Assembly (NCBI GenBank): GCA_963932145.1
Contig: OZ010595.1
Span: forward strand, 90,721,565 to 90,785,564
Direction of reading: 5' to 3'
DNA length: 64,000 bases
DNA from: Acanthosepion lycidas
Lineage: Eukaryota; Mollusca; Cephalopoda; Sepiida; Sepiidae
Part shown: piece by piece, positions 36,901-46,575 of the stretch
Layout of the letters: each line of letters opens with the position of its first letter
How positions within the stretch are numbered: position 1 is the stretch's first letter
Notes under the pieces: model-generated
Seen by the model: only the letters and a program-made list of their open reading frames with translations
What the model was told of the DNA's origin: nothing
The model's database searches: none
Position numbers and translations under genes: made by a program

Positions 36901-37649
36901 ATTTAAGATTGAATTCTCTTTGGCAAATCAATTTTTTTTTTTTTTTTTTTGGTCCATGTTAATACAGAAAGTCCATTCAAAATGAGTTTCAATTCTGCTA
37001 CACTTTATATAAACTTTTTTTATAAAAAAAAAAAAAAATGCAAAATTCAAATAAATTTAATTGGTGTTGACTGGATAGAATAATTAACCTTCTGAATTTC
37101 ATATGGTGATAAGCTAACACACACATGGAACTCATGGTTTAAATCCAGACAAATCTTTGCTGTTCTCAGGCAGAATATAAATAAGTTATTTTATTATGTG
37201 TTTAAAAAAAAAAAAATCTGCTAAATGTCTAGGACTATCCTGGCTAAGTCTTGTAAAAAAAAAAAAAAAAAAACTTATTGATACATCTTGTAAACATATA
37301 AAAATTTGGAAATTGACAAAAATGAAAGGTTGTATAAAATTGTAAAGCACTTTTTATATTTTAAGGAAACTTCTCATTACAATTTGCTTTTTCTCTCCAT
37401 CAAAATGAAATTGAAAATAAAACGGTTCTATTGATCTTGTGTTTTTCTTTTTTTTTTTTTTCCAGGGGCAACATACAATCTGGTGTATCCAATTTCCAAA
37501 AGGCCATTAAATTGGCTCGAACAGAACATGAAATTACTCATCTCTATACATTAATGGATGCTACAGAGGCTCAAGTTGAGGTGACTCGTCGTCTAGGTAT
37601 TAATATGTCTGAAGCTATGGCTTCAAATCCAGCCATGGCTCCTAAATAG
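15375..37649 (+). CDS. TOMM70: TOMM70, mitochondrial import receptor Tom70 (12 coding exons)
   Basis: Coding exons: 15375-15617, 19190-19366, 22216-22342, 24579-24688, 25655-25758, 31228-31438, 33220-33354, 34036-34141, 34765-34883, 35074-35171, 36626-36748 and 37466-37649. Together they make 1737 nt and 578 residues; human TOM70 has 608. All junctions are GT-AG and phases join. Residues about 28-47 form one membrane anchor followed by KSKKHKK, the N-terminal outer-membrane signal anchor. The rest is TPR helical repeat. The first TPRs (GNNLFKAGKYSDAIECYTKA; FYQNRAAAF; YAKALNRRAK) keep the Lys, Asn and Arg pattern of Hsp70/Hsp90 clamp TPRs. Tom70 docks chaperone-bound precursors such as carriers and passes them to Tom40. 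The start is the first ATG in a strong context (GTCATGG), with a second in-frame ATG two codons later. No damage is seen. Confidence 0.96.
17045..17125 (+). pseudogene. LINE ORF2 C-terminal scrap
   Basis: One frame reads LFGDRKLWRTMITDVLTGQG then stop. The pattern DR-x-x-WR-x(4)-V-x(3)-G before a stop is common at the C-terminus of non-LTR retrotransposon ORF2 proteins. It is short, so family assignment is not possible. Confidence 0.45.
17521..17578. repeat. (TA)29 microsatellite
   Basis: Uninterrupted TA dinucleotides in TOMM70 intron 1. Confidence 0.95.
18398..18432. repeat. AT-only perfect palindrome
   Basis: TTAATTAAATAAAAAAAA is followed directly by its reverse complement (one A shorter). 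It can form a loopless hairpin. It is probably a local AT-rich inverted repeat. Confidence 0.75.
19190..19366 (+). CDS. TOMM70: TOMM70 exon 2
   Basis: Residues 82-140: TPR1 and the start of TPR2 (GNNLFKAGKYSDAIECYTKA, then FYQNRAAAF). Acceptor TTTTTACAG, donor GTATGG, phase 0 at both ends. Confidence 0.96.
20249..20476 (+). other. Unrecognised 75-codon open frame in TOMM70 intron 2
   Basis: It encodes a Lys/Glu-rich peptide beginning MKPENRKLSK and ending DEEFKPA before a stop. Its base composition is less AT-rich than the intron around it. I do not recognise it. It could be a transposon-derived fragment. No flanking splice sites were established, and it is not part of TOMM70, whose phases join without it. 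Confidence 0.25.
20788..22013 (+). pseudogene. Mariner-family transposon with decayed transposase
   Basis: Inverted ends are visible: left 20792-20818 (TCAGATCATTGCAAAAGTTT...) and right 21987-22013, about 27 bp with 2 mismatches. A TA lies just outside each end, with two extra bases on the left. The transposase starts MEDEKLHFHHVILFEFQKGV at 20963, the usual mariner N-terminus. Later segments are KEPFLDRIVTGNEKWIIYN, HYNNAMLH and, at the C-terminus, FYENGINKLVERCK. Several stops and frameshifts separate them. The first catalytic Asp of the D,D34D triad appears as Asn in TGNEKW. Length, about 1.23 kb, is typical of the family. The terminal repeats differ from those of the MITEs in this window, so it is not their direct source. 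Confidence 0.88.
22216..22342 (+). CDS. TOMM70: TOMM70 exon 3
   Basis: Residues 141-182 plus one base of codon 183: end of TPR2 and TPR3 (VIADCSEALNLNPKYAKALN). Acceptor TCTTCTAG, donor GTCAGT. Confidence 0.95.
22343..24578 (+). other. TOMM70 intron 3
   Basis: It contains a run of three degenerate repeats (22791-23160). The remainder is AT-rich with pyrimidine tracts and no recognised gene. Confidence 0.6.
22791..23160 (+). repeat. Three degenerate copies of the 'TGAAGAAGGCTGG' repeat
   Basis: Segments near 22796, 22935 and 23085 share GAAGAAGGCTGG or a decayed form, then ATATCAGC, GGGATAAAAACAACA and ATGATGAT, followed by TTTCTATATGGTGTTGTG in two of them. The period is roughly 140-150 bp. 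They belong to the interspersed family seen at 3.2 and 25.0 kb. Confidence 0.55.
24579..24688 (+). CDS. TOMM70: TOMM70 exon 4
   Basis: Residues 183-219, helical linker after the clamp TPRs (LTFLCMLENF, VLRDLGKKKAK), collinear with the human protein. Acceptor TTTCTAG, donor GTAAGT. Confidence 0.94.
24990..25075 (+). repeat. Interspersed 'CTGAAGG...GATGAGGAC' repeat copy
   Basis: It reads GTTTGAAATTCCCTGAAGG, then GGCCAAAATGTTATAATAAC, then AGATGAGGACATTAGTCTGA, the same order as the copies near 3.3-3.6 kb. It lies in TOMM70 intron 4. Confidence 0.45.
25655..25758 (+). CDS. TOMM70: TOMM70 exon 5
   Basis: Residues 220-253 plus two bases of codon 254 (RKPTLPSKTFMSVFREMF). This matches the human linker around PLMPSPQFIKSYF only loosely, but the phase and flanking exons fix it. 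The acidic loop present in human TOM70 is much shorter here. Confidence 0.92.
26067..26492 (-). repeat. Probable solo or truncated LTR, antisense in intron 5
   Basis: On the - strand an A/T run ending GGGGG precedes TGTATATATAGGAC, which looks like a polypurine tract at an LTR start. Then come CCAATCAGAAGC and GTGTATAAAGGC, plausible CCAAT and TATA boxes, and the segment ends near TTTTTACACA. Its GC content is higher than the intron around it. No partner LTR or target duplication is visible, so the boundaries are tentative. Confidence 0.42.
28802..28975. repeat. 174-bp direct repeat, copy A
   Basis: It begins TTTGCTTCAAACTACACTCC and ends GAGAAAATATGTTT. It is almost identical to 29415-29588, with about three differences. 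The distal half is purine-rich. Confidence 0.92.
29215..30450 (+). pseudogene. Penelope-like element reverse transcriptase relic
   Basis: Fragments in family order are visible over all frames: LYGLPKTYKD at about 29215, LAKWLANLL, CPFDISSLF (catalytic palm region), the 174-bp insertion, then ETIEICTDALY. These are followed by MLSTQKGGISMGN at about 29700 and FHYVVDTFCVFD, the YxDD box decayed to VVDT. Next come NNAVLPFLDVLLHRSE, SVYHKSTSFIGLYT, FNSEIEFNKVLVENGYPL and a C-terminal remnant with CPTYF and LPWIDMI. The order and motifs fit Penelope-like RTs. No GIY-YIG endonuclease was found. Many stops and a poly(T) insertion make it non-functional. It lies in the same orientation as TOMM70, in intron 5. 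Confidence 0.8.
29415..29588. repeat. 174-bp direct repeat, copy B, inside the Penelope relic
   Basis: A near-identical copy of 28802-28975, 613 bp downstream. It sits between the coding remnants DISSLF and ETIEICTDALY of the Penelope-like reverse transcriptase, so it interrupts that gene. Confidence 0.9.
30918..30975. repeat. (TA)n microsatellite
   Basis: About 28 TA units in TOMM70 intron 5. Confidence 0.94.
31228..31438 (+). CDS. TOMM70: TOMM70 exon 6
   Basis: Residues 254-324, start of the C-terminal TPR core (NVIDLCNEELSLPESKY, AEALLLRG-type helix as TEALLLRGTANLYMGAF). It follows the longest intron (5.5 kb). Donor GTAAGT, phase 0. Confidence 0.95.
31439..33219 (+). other. TOMM70 intron 6
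   Basis: It contains another interspersed repeat copy at 32150-32260 and a tRNA-like SINE head at about 32755-32870 (TGTTAGCTGAAGTCC, then AAGTTCAAGTCTTACC, fitting boxes A and B). No gene is seen. Confidence 0.5.
32755..32875 (+). mobile_element. tRNA-headed SINE fragment in intron 6
   Basis: CCATGTTAGCTGAAGTCC resembles box A and CCAAGTTCAAGTCTTACC resembles box B at about the right spacing. The short body that follows has no match elsewhere in the window. Confidence 0.4.
33220..33354 (+). CDS. TOMM70: TOMM70 exon 7
   Basis: Residues 325-369: NALIKKSNCYGQQ and VDPENVDIYFHRGQ, matching the human NALIKRG and DVYHHRGQ segments. Phase 0 at both ends. Confidence 0.96.
34036..34141 (+). CDS. 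TOMM70: TOMM70 exon 8
   Basis: Residues 370-404 plus one base of codon 405: TPR with DYKKCIELCPDFPQAHVYK. Acceptor TCTCTAG, donor GTACAG. Confidence 0.94.
34765..34883 (+). CDS. TOMM70: TOMM70 exon 9
   Basis: Residues 405-444: INNSTEGLEKVAFRFSEVVN and KFPNCIEARIKFGQ. The phase requires the acceptor TTTGTCAG at 34764, not the AG two bases later. Confidence 0.93.
35074..35171 (+). CDS. TOMM70: TOMM70 exon 10
   Basis: Residues 445-476 plus two bases of codon 477: TPR with GKPEDAHEHFEKVLLLDKNN. Acceptor TTTTTAAG, donor GTAAGT. Confidence 0.94.
35172..36625 (+). other. TOMM70 intron 10
   Basis: It contains a degenerate LINE 3' end (35630-35870). A less AT-rich patch at 36040-36340 is probably repeat-derived, but I could not assign it. 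Confidence 0.55.
35630..35870 (+). pseudogene. LINE 3'-end relic, same family as 6571-7589
   Basis: ACCTGTGGAACCCTTTCAGC, TTTTCCTGTCAACTACAATT, AATGTCAATTATCA and TTGTGCCTTAGTGGCTTTGC match, in order, the 3' end of the LINE at about 7365-7565. It is strongly diverged and AT-shifted. The coding frame is lost. Confidence 0.7.
36626..36748 (+). CDS. TOMM70: TOMM70 exon 11
   Basis: Residues 477-517 plus two bases of codon 518: IRSYIDKAIEMDERYEYPYE and LLGSIEVHR, corresponding to human ISKAIEID and MGTIEVQRG. Donor GTAAAA. Confidence 0.95.
36749..37465 (+). other. TOMM70 intron 11
   Basis: 717 bp, AT-rich, with several poly(A) and poly(T) tracts. Nothing else is seen in it. Confidence 0.7.
37466..37649 (+). 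CDS. TOMM70: TOMM70 exon 12, stop codon
   Basis: Residues 518-578 and TAG at 37647-37649. The last TPR (FQKAIKLARTEHEITHLYTL) is followed by EAQVEVTRRLG and a short Met/Ala/Pro tail. AATAAA candidates follow at 37679-37684 and 37793-37798. Confidence 0.95.
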
Positions 37650-40600
37650 GCAGCCAATTAGTAAGAATTAGAAGTTAGAATAAACCAAAATTGCATTTGA
37701 TGTCCTCTGTTACCCATGTTGACTGTTAACTTGAAACTGTGTTGTTTGTTAGCCATTAACAACAACAACAACGACATATCAAATGTTAGATGAATAAATG
37801 GACAGATTTAGGATGAAAACAGCGACAGGGAGAGGGCAGACTTGTCTAATAGATACTTTGCATTCCAGAAGCCATAGAAAAAGACCCCCCTCCCATCAAT
37901 ACACAGATGACCAATGGTTTGATTGTTGTTTACTGATAATGATGATAAAGAAAAGATAATTGAATTGTATTTTGATATTTTCTGGTTTTTTTTTTTTGGT
38001 TTTTTTGTTTTTGGTCAATTGTACACTTTTAGCTCCAGATGAGAGCTTTCTTGTAAAGATTTCTGTGTATCTTTTGCTAGTTTCTTTTTTATGCTGCTCT
38101 GAAGGCAATTTGTGGTGCTTGCAGGAGGTTTTAAAAATGATCCCAGCAGCATTTTAATTTGGTATCATGCCTTTGAATTGATGCACTTAGATTTTTAATT
38201 CATTGCTTATTAACATAAATTTTAAGACTGAAAAAGAAAAGGCTCTTTGAAGGTGAAATATGCGACAGGCTAATATTTACTCAAACATTGTAGGCTGTAA
38301 GAGCTTTTGTACATAGATTGAATATTACAGTATTGTTGAAGTAGGCTAAGTGGAGGGGTGATCTTATATGCTGCCAAATTAAAACATTTAGAAAACCTGT
38401 TTTTGATTAAAGCCTTAAATTAGTTCAGCCATGATAGATTTAGACACTTTTTTTCTACTTCATATTGTGGGGGGGATATACTTATCACCTGAAATTAATA
38501 TTTAGTTTGCTTTGGTTTATGTCAAGGAGTTTTAAAAATATGATGGAAATATTATAACAATTAAAATTTGTTTTCTTGATTTTTCTGAAAATTATTTTTT
38601 GTAAAATTGAAAGCTTTGAATGGCTTTTAAAATGTTAATAGAAAAGAAAATATCTATTCTTTTTGTTTTCTTTCAAATATAACTTAACTGACTTAAACAG
38701 TTTTATCATCAACTATTTCCCTTTGATTTTTTTTTTTTTTTTTTTCATTAGTAAATTCAACCTCATTAGTAATGGAAGATCTGTAAAACTTGGTATGGAT
38801 TCAGAAAACTCCACATAGCCTCAACAGTTAACATGTATCTATTTGCATGCAAGATGTCAACTGTTTTTCTTTCAAATATTCTCTATCAAATGAACTCCAA
38901 GAAATGGAAGAAAAGCAATTTCATTTTGTTGCTAACTCAACACTTCCAATTTTTTTTTTTTTTCTAAACAATATAATTAAAAACTTTTTTTCTATCTAAA
39001 TGGATGTCTCCAGATTCAAAAAAGTAAAAACAAATAAATAAAAAGAGACAATATGAAGTCATTGTGTAAGTGTAGCATTTTTACTGTTTCCCTGTTATAA
39101 GGAAATTTTAAGTGTTTAGTACTTTGTATACCATCAAGAATAGAAAGTATCCTGAATAATCTTTTTTTTTTTTTTTTTTTTTTTGCCTATTTCTTCCTCC
39201 TCCTCTTTTTTGCATGATTTGTTGATAAGAAATATTTATTATATCAATTTATCTCTTCTTAATGGATACCTACATAAAACGATTGTATCCGTTCAGTTGG
39301 ATACATTTTTATTTTAAATATTTCTTATATGTAAGACCATGCAGACATATTTGCAAATGTCTTCCTCTTAAAATAAGCAACATTTAAGGGATATATGGTT
39401 TGTCTAATTGAGAAATCTTAATAAAATTGCACATTTTTTTCTTAATATGACCATACTATTACATATACGAGGTAATTTTTATTTCTTGATGAAATATTTT
39501 AAGAATGAAACCCCGAGATACTTACGTTAAGTCCTGTAGAAATGAGAGAAATCAATGGATCTTGCTCTGTAAATATTAAACCAAAACAACAACAAAAAAA
39601 AGAAGCCCTCCTTTTCATCTTTTTCTCTCATTAGAACTGAAGAAACATCATTTGAAAGTCATTGTCTGGAAAAAAATTTCAAGTCTTTTCTTCACTGAAA
39701 GAAAATATTTGGCAATCTTGCATTTTTCTGAATTGAAGGCTTTGAAGAACTTCTTTTACCTTTGTGTGTGTGTGTGTGTTGGAGAATTTGTACAGAATAC
39801 AACAGTTGTGCATGTTTTTTTTTTTGTTTTTTTTTTTTTTTTTTTTTTTGTGTAAAGTATATAATTGTGTGTTAAAAATGTTTGATATGCTGCCATTATT
39901 TTTTAAAAAAAGCATGAGCAAAATAAATTCAATATTCCTTGAATATAGAAAGAAATTTTTTTTTGTATTTTATTCATCCATTTTACTTACCAATCGAAAT
40001 ATTTTTTCTTCCAGTTTATTTTTAAAAATACATTTTTATTCATGATTTATTGATGATTTAAAAATGAGAACAAATTGTTTTGATTTCAATATTTTGTTTC
40101 TGTTTCTAATTTTCTTGAAAATTGATTTTTGAAAATTTCTTCCAAAATGTATATTTTAAATTAAAACTTATTTTTATTTGGTTTTCAAATTTGTGGAATC
40201 TGACTAAAATAATAATAAACATAAGACTTCCTGGTTATTTATCTAAATAAAAGAAAAGGCAACACCCGGAGGTGACATTCTGTTTTATGCTAAATACCAG
40301 ATTGTATTTAAGCATGACTGTCATCTTTGGGCATTGATTTCAATGTCCACTTTGATATTTACATATGCTCAATCTGTGATATTGAGCACTTTAACCCATC
40401 AATAATGTGTGTGTGTAAGAAAATTTAGCAAGAGGTAATTTTTTTTGTTCCCCACCCCTCCCTTTTCACAAAGGTCATTTCACTTTGCTCTCTGCACTTA
40501 TGGTTTGGTGTTAATTTCTTAGCTTAAGAGTAAAGAGAAAAAAAGTAGTTGTCAATTTTACATGAATGTATTTTTAACATTTTTCTTTTGTTTTAGTCTC

Positions 40601-41133
40601 TCTAAATAAGACACCAATAAGATTAATTTTTAGCTGATCTATTGTTTTATTGAAGAATACAACAAAAAAAAAAAAAATTACTTCTAGATTTAAAAAAAAA
40701 AAAATGAAAAAATTTGTAGGTTTTGTTTCATCCACACTCACAATTCTCTTTCAGCTCTGCATTCATGAATTTTTTTTAATGTTCAACAGTAAACCAGATT
40801 TTGACATCAACAAATCCACAGACATTGAGAGAATCTACTAGAGTTAAGGCTTTTATTTATTTATATGGAAACTATAATAGAAAACACAATGACACCATTC
40901 TCATATATCTCCCACACCAATAGTCACTATTAATGACTATGCATGTTCAACCAGGCTAATCAAGAGACTTATTTTGTATGTTGGACAGCTGTCTCCAATG
41001 TGGTTTCTCTCTCACATTACTGTTGGTATGCATTGCCTGTTGCATCACTGCACATGCATTCATTATGAGATCTTTGTAAGTGTTGATGAATAGATGCAAT
41101 TGGAGGAATTAACTGACACATTTGTGCATTGTA
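37650..41133. other. TOMM70 3' UTR and intergenic DNA
   Basis: Polyadenylation-like AATAAA motifs occur at 37679 and 37793, so the 3' UTR may be short. A longer UTR cannot be excluded. The rest is AT-rich with many poly(T) tracts and no recognised gene. Confidence 0.5.
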
Positions 41134-41206
41134 TTAGGTTGGTGCAAAAAAATGTCGTTTTCTCATGTTAATGTGAGAAAAAGACATTATTTTTGCACCA
41201 ACCTAA
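41134..41206. mobile_element. Mariner-type MITE, copy 3 (73 bp)
   Basis: TTAGGTTGGTGCAAAA at the left end and its inverse at the right, flanked by TA (41132-41133 and 41207-41208). The core is AATGTCGTTTTCTCA and its inverted partner, shorter than in copies 1, 2 and 4. Confidence 0.87.
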
Positions 41207-42046
41207 TATTCACTTTCCAATTGGACACTATTTTGTCAAGTTGTAAGAAGCAATGGCAAATATGAGTTATTAGTGGGGGACAGTTCAGTTTTCTGCCATA
41301 ACACTACTGTCACACACACATCTCTTTATATATGTGGATATTTTCCAGGATTCTAATAAATTTTCTCTTAATTAGTTTTTCAACAGTAAGTTTTGGTTCA
41401 TTTTATTTTTTTCAATGTCAAATGCAAAAATCTTGGCTAAGATCTTAAGATTGAATTTTTCAGTCACTTCTCAAATAACTAATTTATTTGATGTGTGAGC
41501 AGATGTCCCCACAAACACACTATTGTACAATTTATTTATTTTTTTTTATTTTTTTTTTATTTTTTTTTTGTCACATTTTCAATGGTGAAGTTCTTCCAGT
41601 TTTTTTACTCTAAGTGAAAACATTTGGATTTTTTTTTTTTTTTTAAGCTTTGGCAATATATTTGACTTTTTATTATTCATGTCAACAGATTGATAACCCT
41701 GGACAACTTGTCAAAATATTACTGGGAGAGGAGATGGGCGATGCCCATCAATTCCACTCCACTCTTAAAGGAAAGGAAAATCACACCAACTTATTTTACA
41801 TGATCTATAATATTTGATTGGAGAAGGAGTGAGTGAGGATGAGTCATTATTGATGTAATCTGCTATTTTGGGAAGTAAAAACGAGAAAAAAAACCTGAAT
41901 ATATTTTAGTGTAAAATGATCAGTTTTCATTTTGGGAACCAAGACCTAGAAGTTTGTTAGTTGCAAGGTGTTGGATATCTTTGGCCATCGAAAAAGAAAA
42001 ATCTGTCATAAAAATGCATTCACTATAATTAAGATAGTTGATATTA

Positions 42047-42078
<32 letters not shown>

Positions 42079-42408
42079 GCCAATTAAAACATAATTATTA
42101 ACCATTTATAAAAATGTTTTAGAATTCAACCAGTCCATAACAGGTTATTTTATTGATTTCAGGGGAACAATTGTTAAAATGTTATAAGTATCATGTGGAC
42201 TCCCCACAACCCAACCCTTAAACTTTTGATTCTAACAGAAAATTTATTCTGCATAAATAAATAAAATAGATTTTCTGATTCTAAACTTTTTTTTGTCACT
42301 GTCATAATTTCAATCTGGTTTAAATTTGATGAGGGAGTTGCATCCCCAACCTTTTCCCTGTCAGGGTAATGTCCAATAGTCATGTATACAGCATCATTCA
42401 TAAAATTA

Positions 42409-42504
42409 TTAGGTTGGTGCAAAAATGACGTAATAATGTTTTTTGACGTTAAAAAATAAGTCAAAAAACGACATTATTACGTCATTATTTTTGCACCAAC
42501 CTAA
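42409..42504. mobile_element. Mariner-type MITE, copy 4 (96 bp)
   Basis: The same inverted ends, flanked by TA (42407-42408 and 42505-42506). The core ATGACGTAATAATG is shared with copy 2 (13762), so these two form a subfamily. Confidence 0.88.
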
Positions 42505-42628
42505 TACTATAAATTTTGTCATGTGCTTTACTCTATATATAAAGTAGACATTTCCAAGGTAACTTTATACTTTTGATATCCTGAATAGATTTGGAATATT
42601 GACTTTTAGATTTTCATAACTTTTTATG

Positions 42629-42703
42629 TAAGGTTGGTGCAAAAATAATGTCGTTTTCTCACAAAGTTGAATGTCAAAAAACGACATTTTTGCACCAACC
42701 TAA
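42629..42703. mobile_element. Mariner-type MITE, copy 5 (about 75 bp)
   Basis: The right end is canonical (TTGCACCAACCTAA then TA). The left end reads TGTAAGGTTGGTGC, so the first TT and the TA are mutated or lost. The core resembles copy 3. It lies only about 125 bp from copy 4. Confidence 0.8.
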
Positions 42704-42709
42704 TATTTT

Positions 42710-45700
42710 TATTTAAAGATGTTGAATAATATTTTATGTAGAAGATATTCTGTGTCTCTCTAATGATTGTCACTTCTTTACAGAAGACCATCTCTTCATT
42801 TGGTTGCTTTTCTGTGTTTTTCATTCAGAATTTAATTATTTCTATCCTTTATACTCAAGCTAATACTCTGCTATATACCTATAAGTGATTATTAAGGCCA
42901 GCTTCATTTTTACAACCTCTCTTACATACATGGCAAACTTGAAATTTGTCTGCATTACCCATATTGGAAACTTGCCTGTCCCTGTATACAATGATGTAAC
43001 GCTTGAGTCTCACAACAGACTTTCAAATTTAATCACAAAATTCACACAAGTAACCTGCAGATCTTTCTGGTAAGGTTACATTCACAGAAGTCACCTAATG
43101 CACACAGTATGACCATTACACAGATACACTGCTTGCATACACACACACAACATTAATATTAATAAATGTATAATTTTAATTTAAAACGTAAACATTGTGA
43201 GTTTTATATATGTAACAAACTTAGTATAACAGAAGATTAAAATATGAGGAAGTGATAGAGTAGGAAGATTGTGTTGCACCACTCTTTTGAATATATATAT
43301 TTTTTTTAACCTTTGTGAGCAGCTTAATGCAAAAGACTACATTTACAAAGTTTCTTGTTTAATTCATTATTTCCAATGAATTGCCAGAAACTCAGATTTC
43401 AAAACAAATGCATATACATATATTAACATTGCAGACTTTACAGGAGACAAACATTTCTCATGCCTAAAATATATCCTTGACTGATAATTTTTATTAAGAA
43501 GCTTCTGTGTTAGTTTATTAGTTATGAATATTTTTTGAGTTTCTGCTATGAAGCATGATCTAATATTTTGATTAGTATTTCTGCCATTGTTAGTAAACAT
43601 CAAAAATCTAAATGAATTGTAATAGTCTAAGTAAATAAAGATGGTAGTGTATCAGAAATTTGGAGGAAAATATTTCACTCGGTGATCTTTTGTAGTTTAA
43701 TTGACAAGGCAACTGTCCTATGAAAACTGGCTCTAAAGAATGAGAGCTCAAGCCTTGTGGGCTTGATTTGTAGTTTCTATGCTGTTCACTAATGATTGTG
43801 GAATGGCAATTTCTAAGTTGGGATGATAAGAGAAAAACTACAAAAGTGAAAGAAGTACTATTAAAAGGAAAAGTCATTTTTTTTTTTTTTTTAATTATGA
43901 AATAGGAATAATTCAATATTGTGCTTTCAATGTAAAAAAAAATAAAGATGAGGACCAAAACTTGCTCAAACAAATGTCAAGGTAAAAAAAACACATTGCT
44001 GTTTAATATTTTGGAAGGTGAGAAAGAAAACAAAATGAAAATTTGTGGTGACTGGAAAGACAATAATAAAAGACTGAACTTTGCTTTTGTATATTGGAGG
44101 TTAAATGTCATTATTATATAGTAAGCCAAAATTAATTTGGGACCAGAGGCCACAAGTTTGAGCACACAGTCAAACTCAGCTTGGCTCGTTAACCATTACC
44201 TCATGCCAAGACACTCATTGTGGGGAGGGGGTAAAGGGGCAGTCAAATATAGTTGGTAATGAAATACAATCAGATATACCATATTCAAAAATGCTATTTT
44301 ATTTCCTGTACCTTGTACACTACAGGACACATATCTTCTCTTCCCCCTATAATGGGTTAAATAGTAGAAATTGTAACTGAAAAAATTCTTATATCCAAAA
44401 AATTGTTAATGTAATATTCATTCAAGAAACAAATATTCTTAAACTCACAAAAGTTTTAACTGATAAAAAAACAATCAATCAAACCTACAGGGCAAAGCTT
44501 AGTTTTGTTTTTTGGGGTTTTTTTTTTTTTTTTTTTTTTTTACTGAATTTTATGTTTTATAAGTTTTTCAAGTCATGTTCTTAAACCCAGGAAATCTGGC
44601 AGATTATTTTTCATTGTTACCAGAATATATATAAATTAGAGTAAATGTAAGTTTATATAAATATCTTATTCATAATCAAAAGTTCTATAAACATAATTGT
44701 TTTTCATAATTCTATAGAAAGGAAAAAAAAAAAATAATTGGGTCTTGTTAGCACCAATTATTTTATTTACGTTTTTTTAAAATGTGACAATTTTATGATC
44801 TTTCTAAAACTGTCCAAGCTTGATGGCTTCCATAGGCTCCTTTAAAGTGGACAGATCTTGAAGATCTGTAGCTTTCAACCCAAACCATAATTCTGAATGC
44901 AATTGATCATGTTCACCTTCAGAGGGCAATTACATAACCTGTCTTCAAATGCCAACTTTATAATAGCCAATATGATAACTTTGACAGTTTTTTATGACAC
45001 CAACACGATCATGAGTTGTCATTGTTGGCTGTCATATATGTGTGTGTGTTTATGTATTTTTTTAAAGGGTGAATTGGAGAAAAGTCTAAACTTTTATTCA
45101 ATGTTTGTTTATTTTATCATTATTATGTAGAAACAGTTATGCACCTCATAAAATTGGTGTTGACAATTTTTTGCCATTCTTATTACATCAACAATTGCAT
45201 CAGCAGAGTTAAATTTAACTCCAGAAACGGAAATCTTTGGAAAATTAAATAACTATCTTAGGAAACAGGCATGAAAGAAAATGATTAGCAAATAATTTTA
45301 CTAAATTTTGGAAAAATATTTTTTACATTTTATAATTGGTAAAATGTTTGCTTATCATGTCTGTTTTCATGTAAAGACAATATAAACATAAAATAAAGAT
45401 CTTTAAACATAATTGTTCAAATATGTCGTTTTCTTTACATTGTCTGCAAATTTTACACAGGAAGCCAGAAAACTAAAAAAAGAAAAATGTTTCCATTTAA
45501 TTTTTGGTAGCAAACTCATGAATTATCAATTCTGTGAAAGCCAAGACAAGCTTATCTCATCTACACCAGTGGTTGGTGTCTGTGTGCACATATATATATA
45601 TATATATTGAACAATAACAAAAATATTAAAAAATAAAAATCTTCAGACACACTGGGTTGTAGATTAATATTCTTTTGCTTTTTATTATTTCATTTAGATT

Positions 45701-46400
45701 CCTTGACTAATTTCAGCCAAAATGGCCATCATCAGGAGAAGAAATATTTCTGCTTGCTGGTAGCACTAAACTACAGAAATGAATGTCTTGATGGAGAAAA
45801 TGAACTTTTGTCTGTAGTTTTCATTTGTTTTTTTATTTTTTTAACATGAATCTTTTAACATTCCTTGTGTTGGGGTCAAACAGTCTCTTTCAAGTTGTTA
45901 TTTGAGATAAGAGCTGGATGGATCTATGCTTCCCTGAATTCCCTATATATAAAATAAAGACAAAATGACAGCTTCATTCATATTGTCCTTTTTACAGATA
46001 TTTTGAAAATTTTACATATCTATAATTATTCTCTATTAATATTTTCAAAGTGAAAAACTTAAATTGGTGTGTACAATTCCCTATACTTAATCAAGCTTTA
46101 AAAAACTCTCTCCAAAACCAGGGTTGAATTTTTAAAACAGAAAATTAAAATACAAAAGGTGGATTTTTACCATTTTATTATAAACTTAGTATTAAATGAG
46201 TTGAGAAAATACAAGTTTTCTTATTGCTACTGATGCTGTTTAGTATTTTTACAATTGACAGCTTTTCTTTCAAAATTTTTATTGCTGCATTAAATTTCAA
46301 AAAACAAAAAACCTTTTGACACTTGAAGACAGTCATTGCTTTAAAGTTTCAAAGTAATCACCATTTTGAATTTTCTTTTTTTTTAACATTTTCTTGAATA
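42710..46400. other. Intergenic DNA between the two genes
   Basis: No gene is seen. tRNA-like heads occur at 43694-43765 (+; box B-like GAGCTCAAGCCTTG) and 44145-44220 (-). Confidence 0.5.
44145..44220 (-). mobile_element. tRNA-derived SINE head
   Basis: On the - strand GAGGTAATGGTTAACGAGCC resembles the box A region of the copy at 4560-4692. GTGCTCAAACTTGTGGCC follows as a box B-like stretch. It is degraded. Confidence 0.4.
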
Positions 46401-46401
46401 C

Positions 46402-46575
46402 AAGCCTGGTCAGTAGGTGCTGTAAGCTTTGGTGTATGTGGAGAGCTCAGAACTAGAAATCGAAGTGGTAAGTTCCAATTCCAGTCAGGTTCTTTCTATT
46501 CCCTTACCCAAATATACTCTTGAAAAAATTATGAATCCACCTTCTCCCCCTAACTATGGGTTAGTAGGACAGTAA
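46402..46575 (+). mobile_element. 5S rRNA-headed SINE, internally deleted
   Basis: It starts AAGCCTGGTCAGTA, matching the internal promoter region of 5S rRNA, then jumps to GGTGCTGTAAGCTTT, which resembles the 5S 3' end. A tRNA-like part with AAGTTCCAATTCCAG follows, then a body with ATGAATCCA and CTAACTATGGGTTAGTAGG that is shared with the elements at 53469 (+) and 56730 (-). Confidence 0.68.

Noticed and set aside
43694..43765. tRNA gene candidate
   Set aside because: Box-like motifs are present but the stems do not pair. At best it is a SINE fragment.
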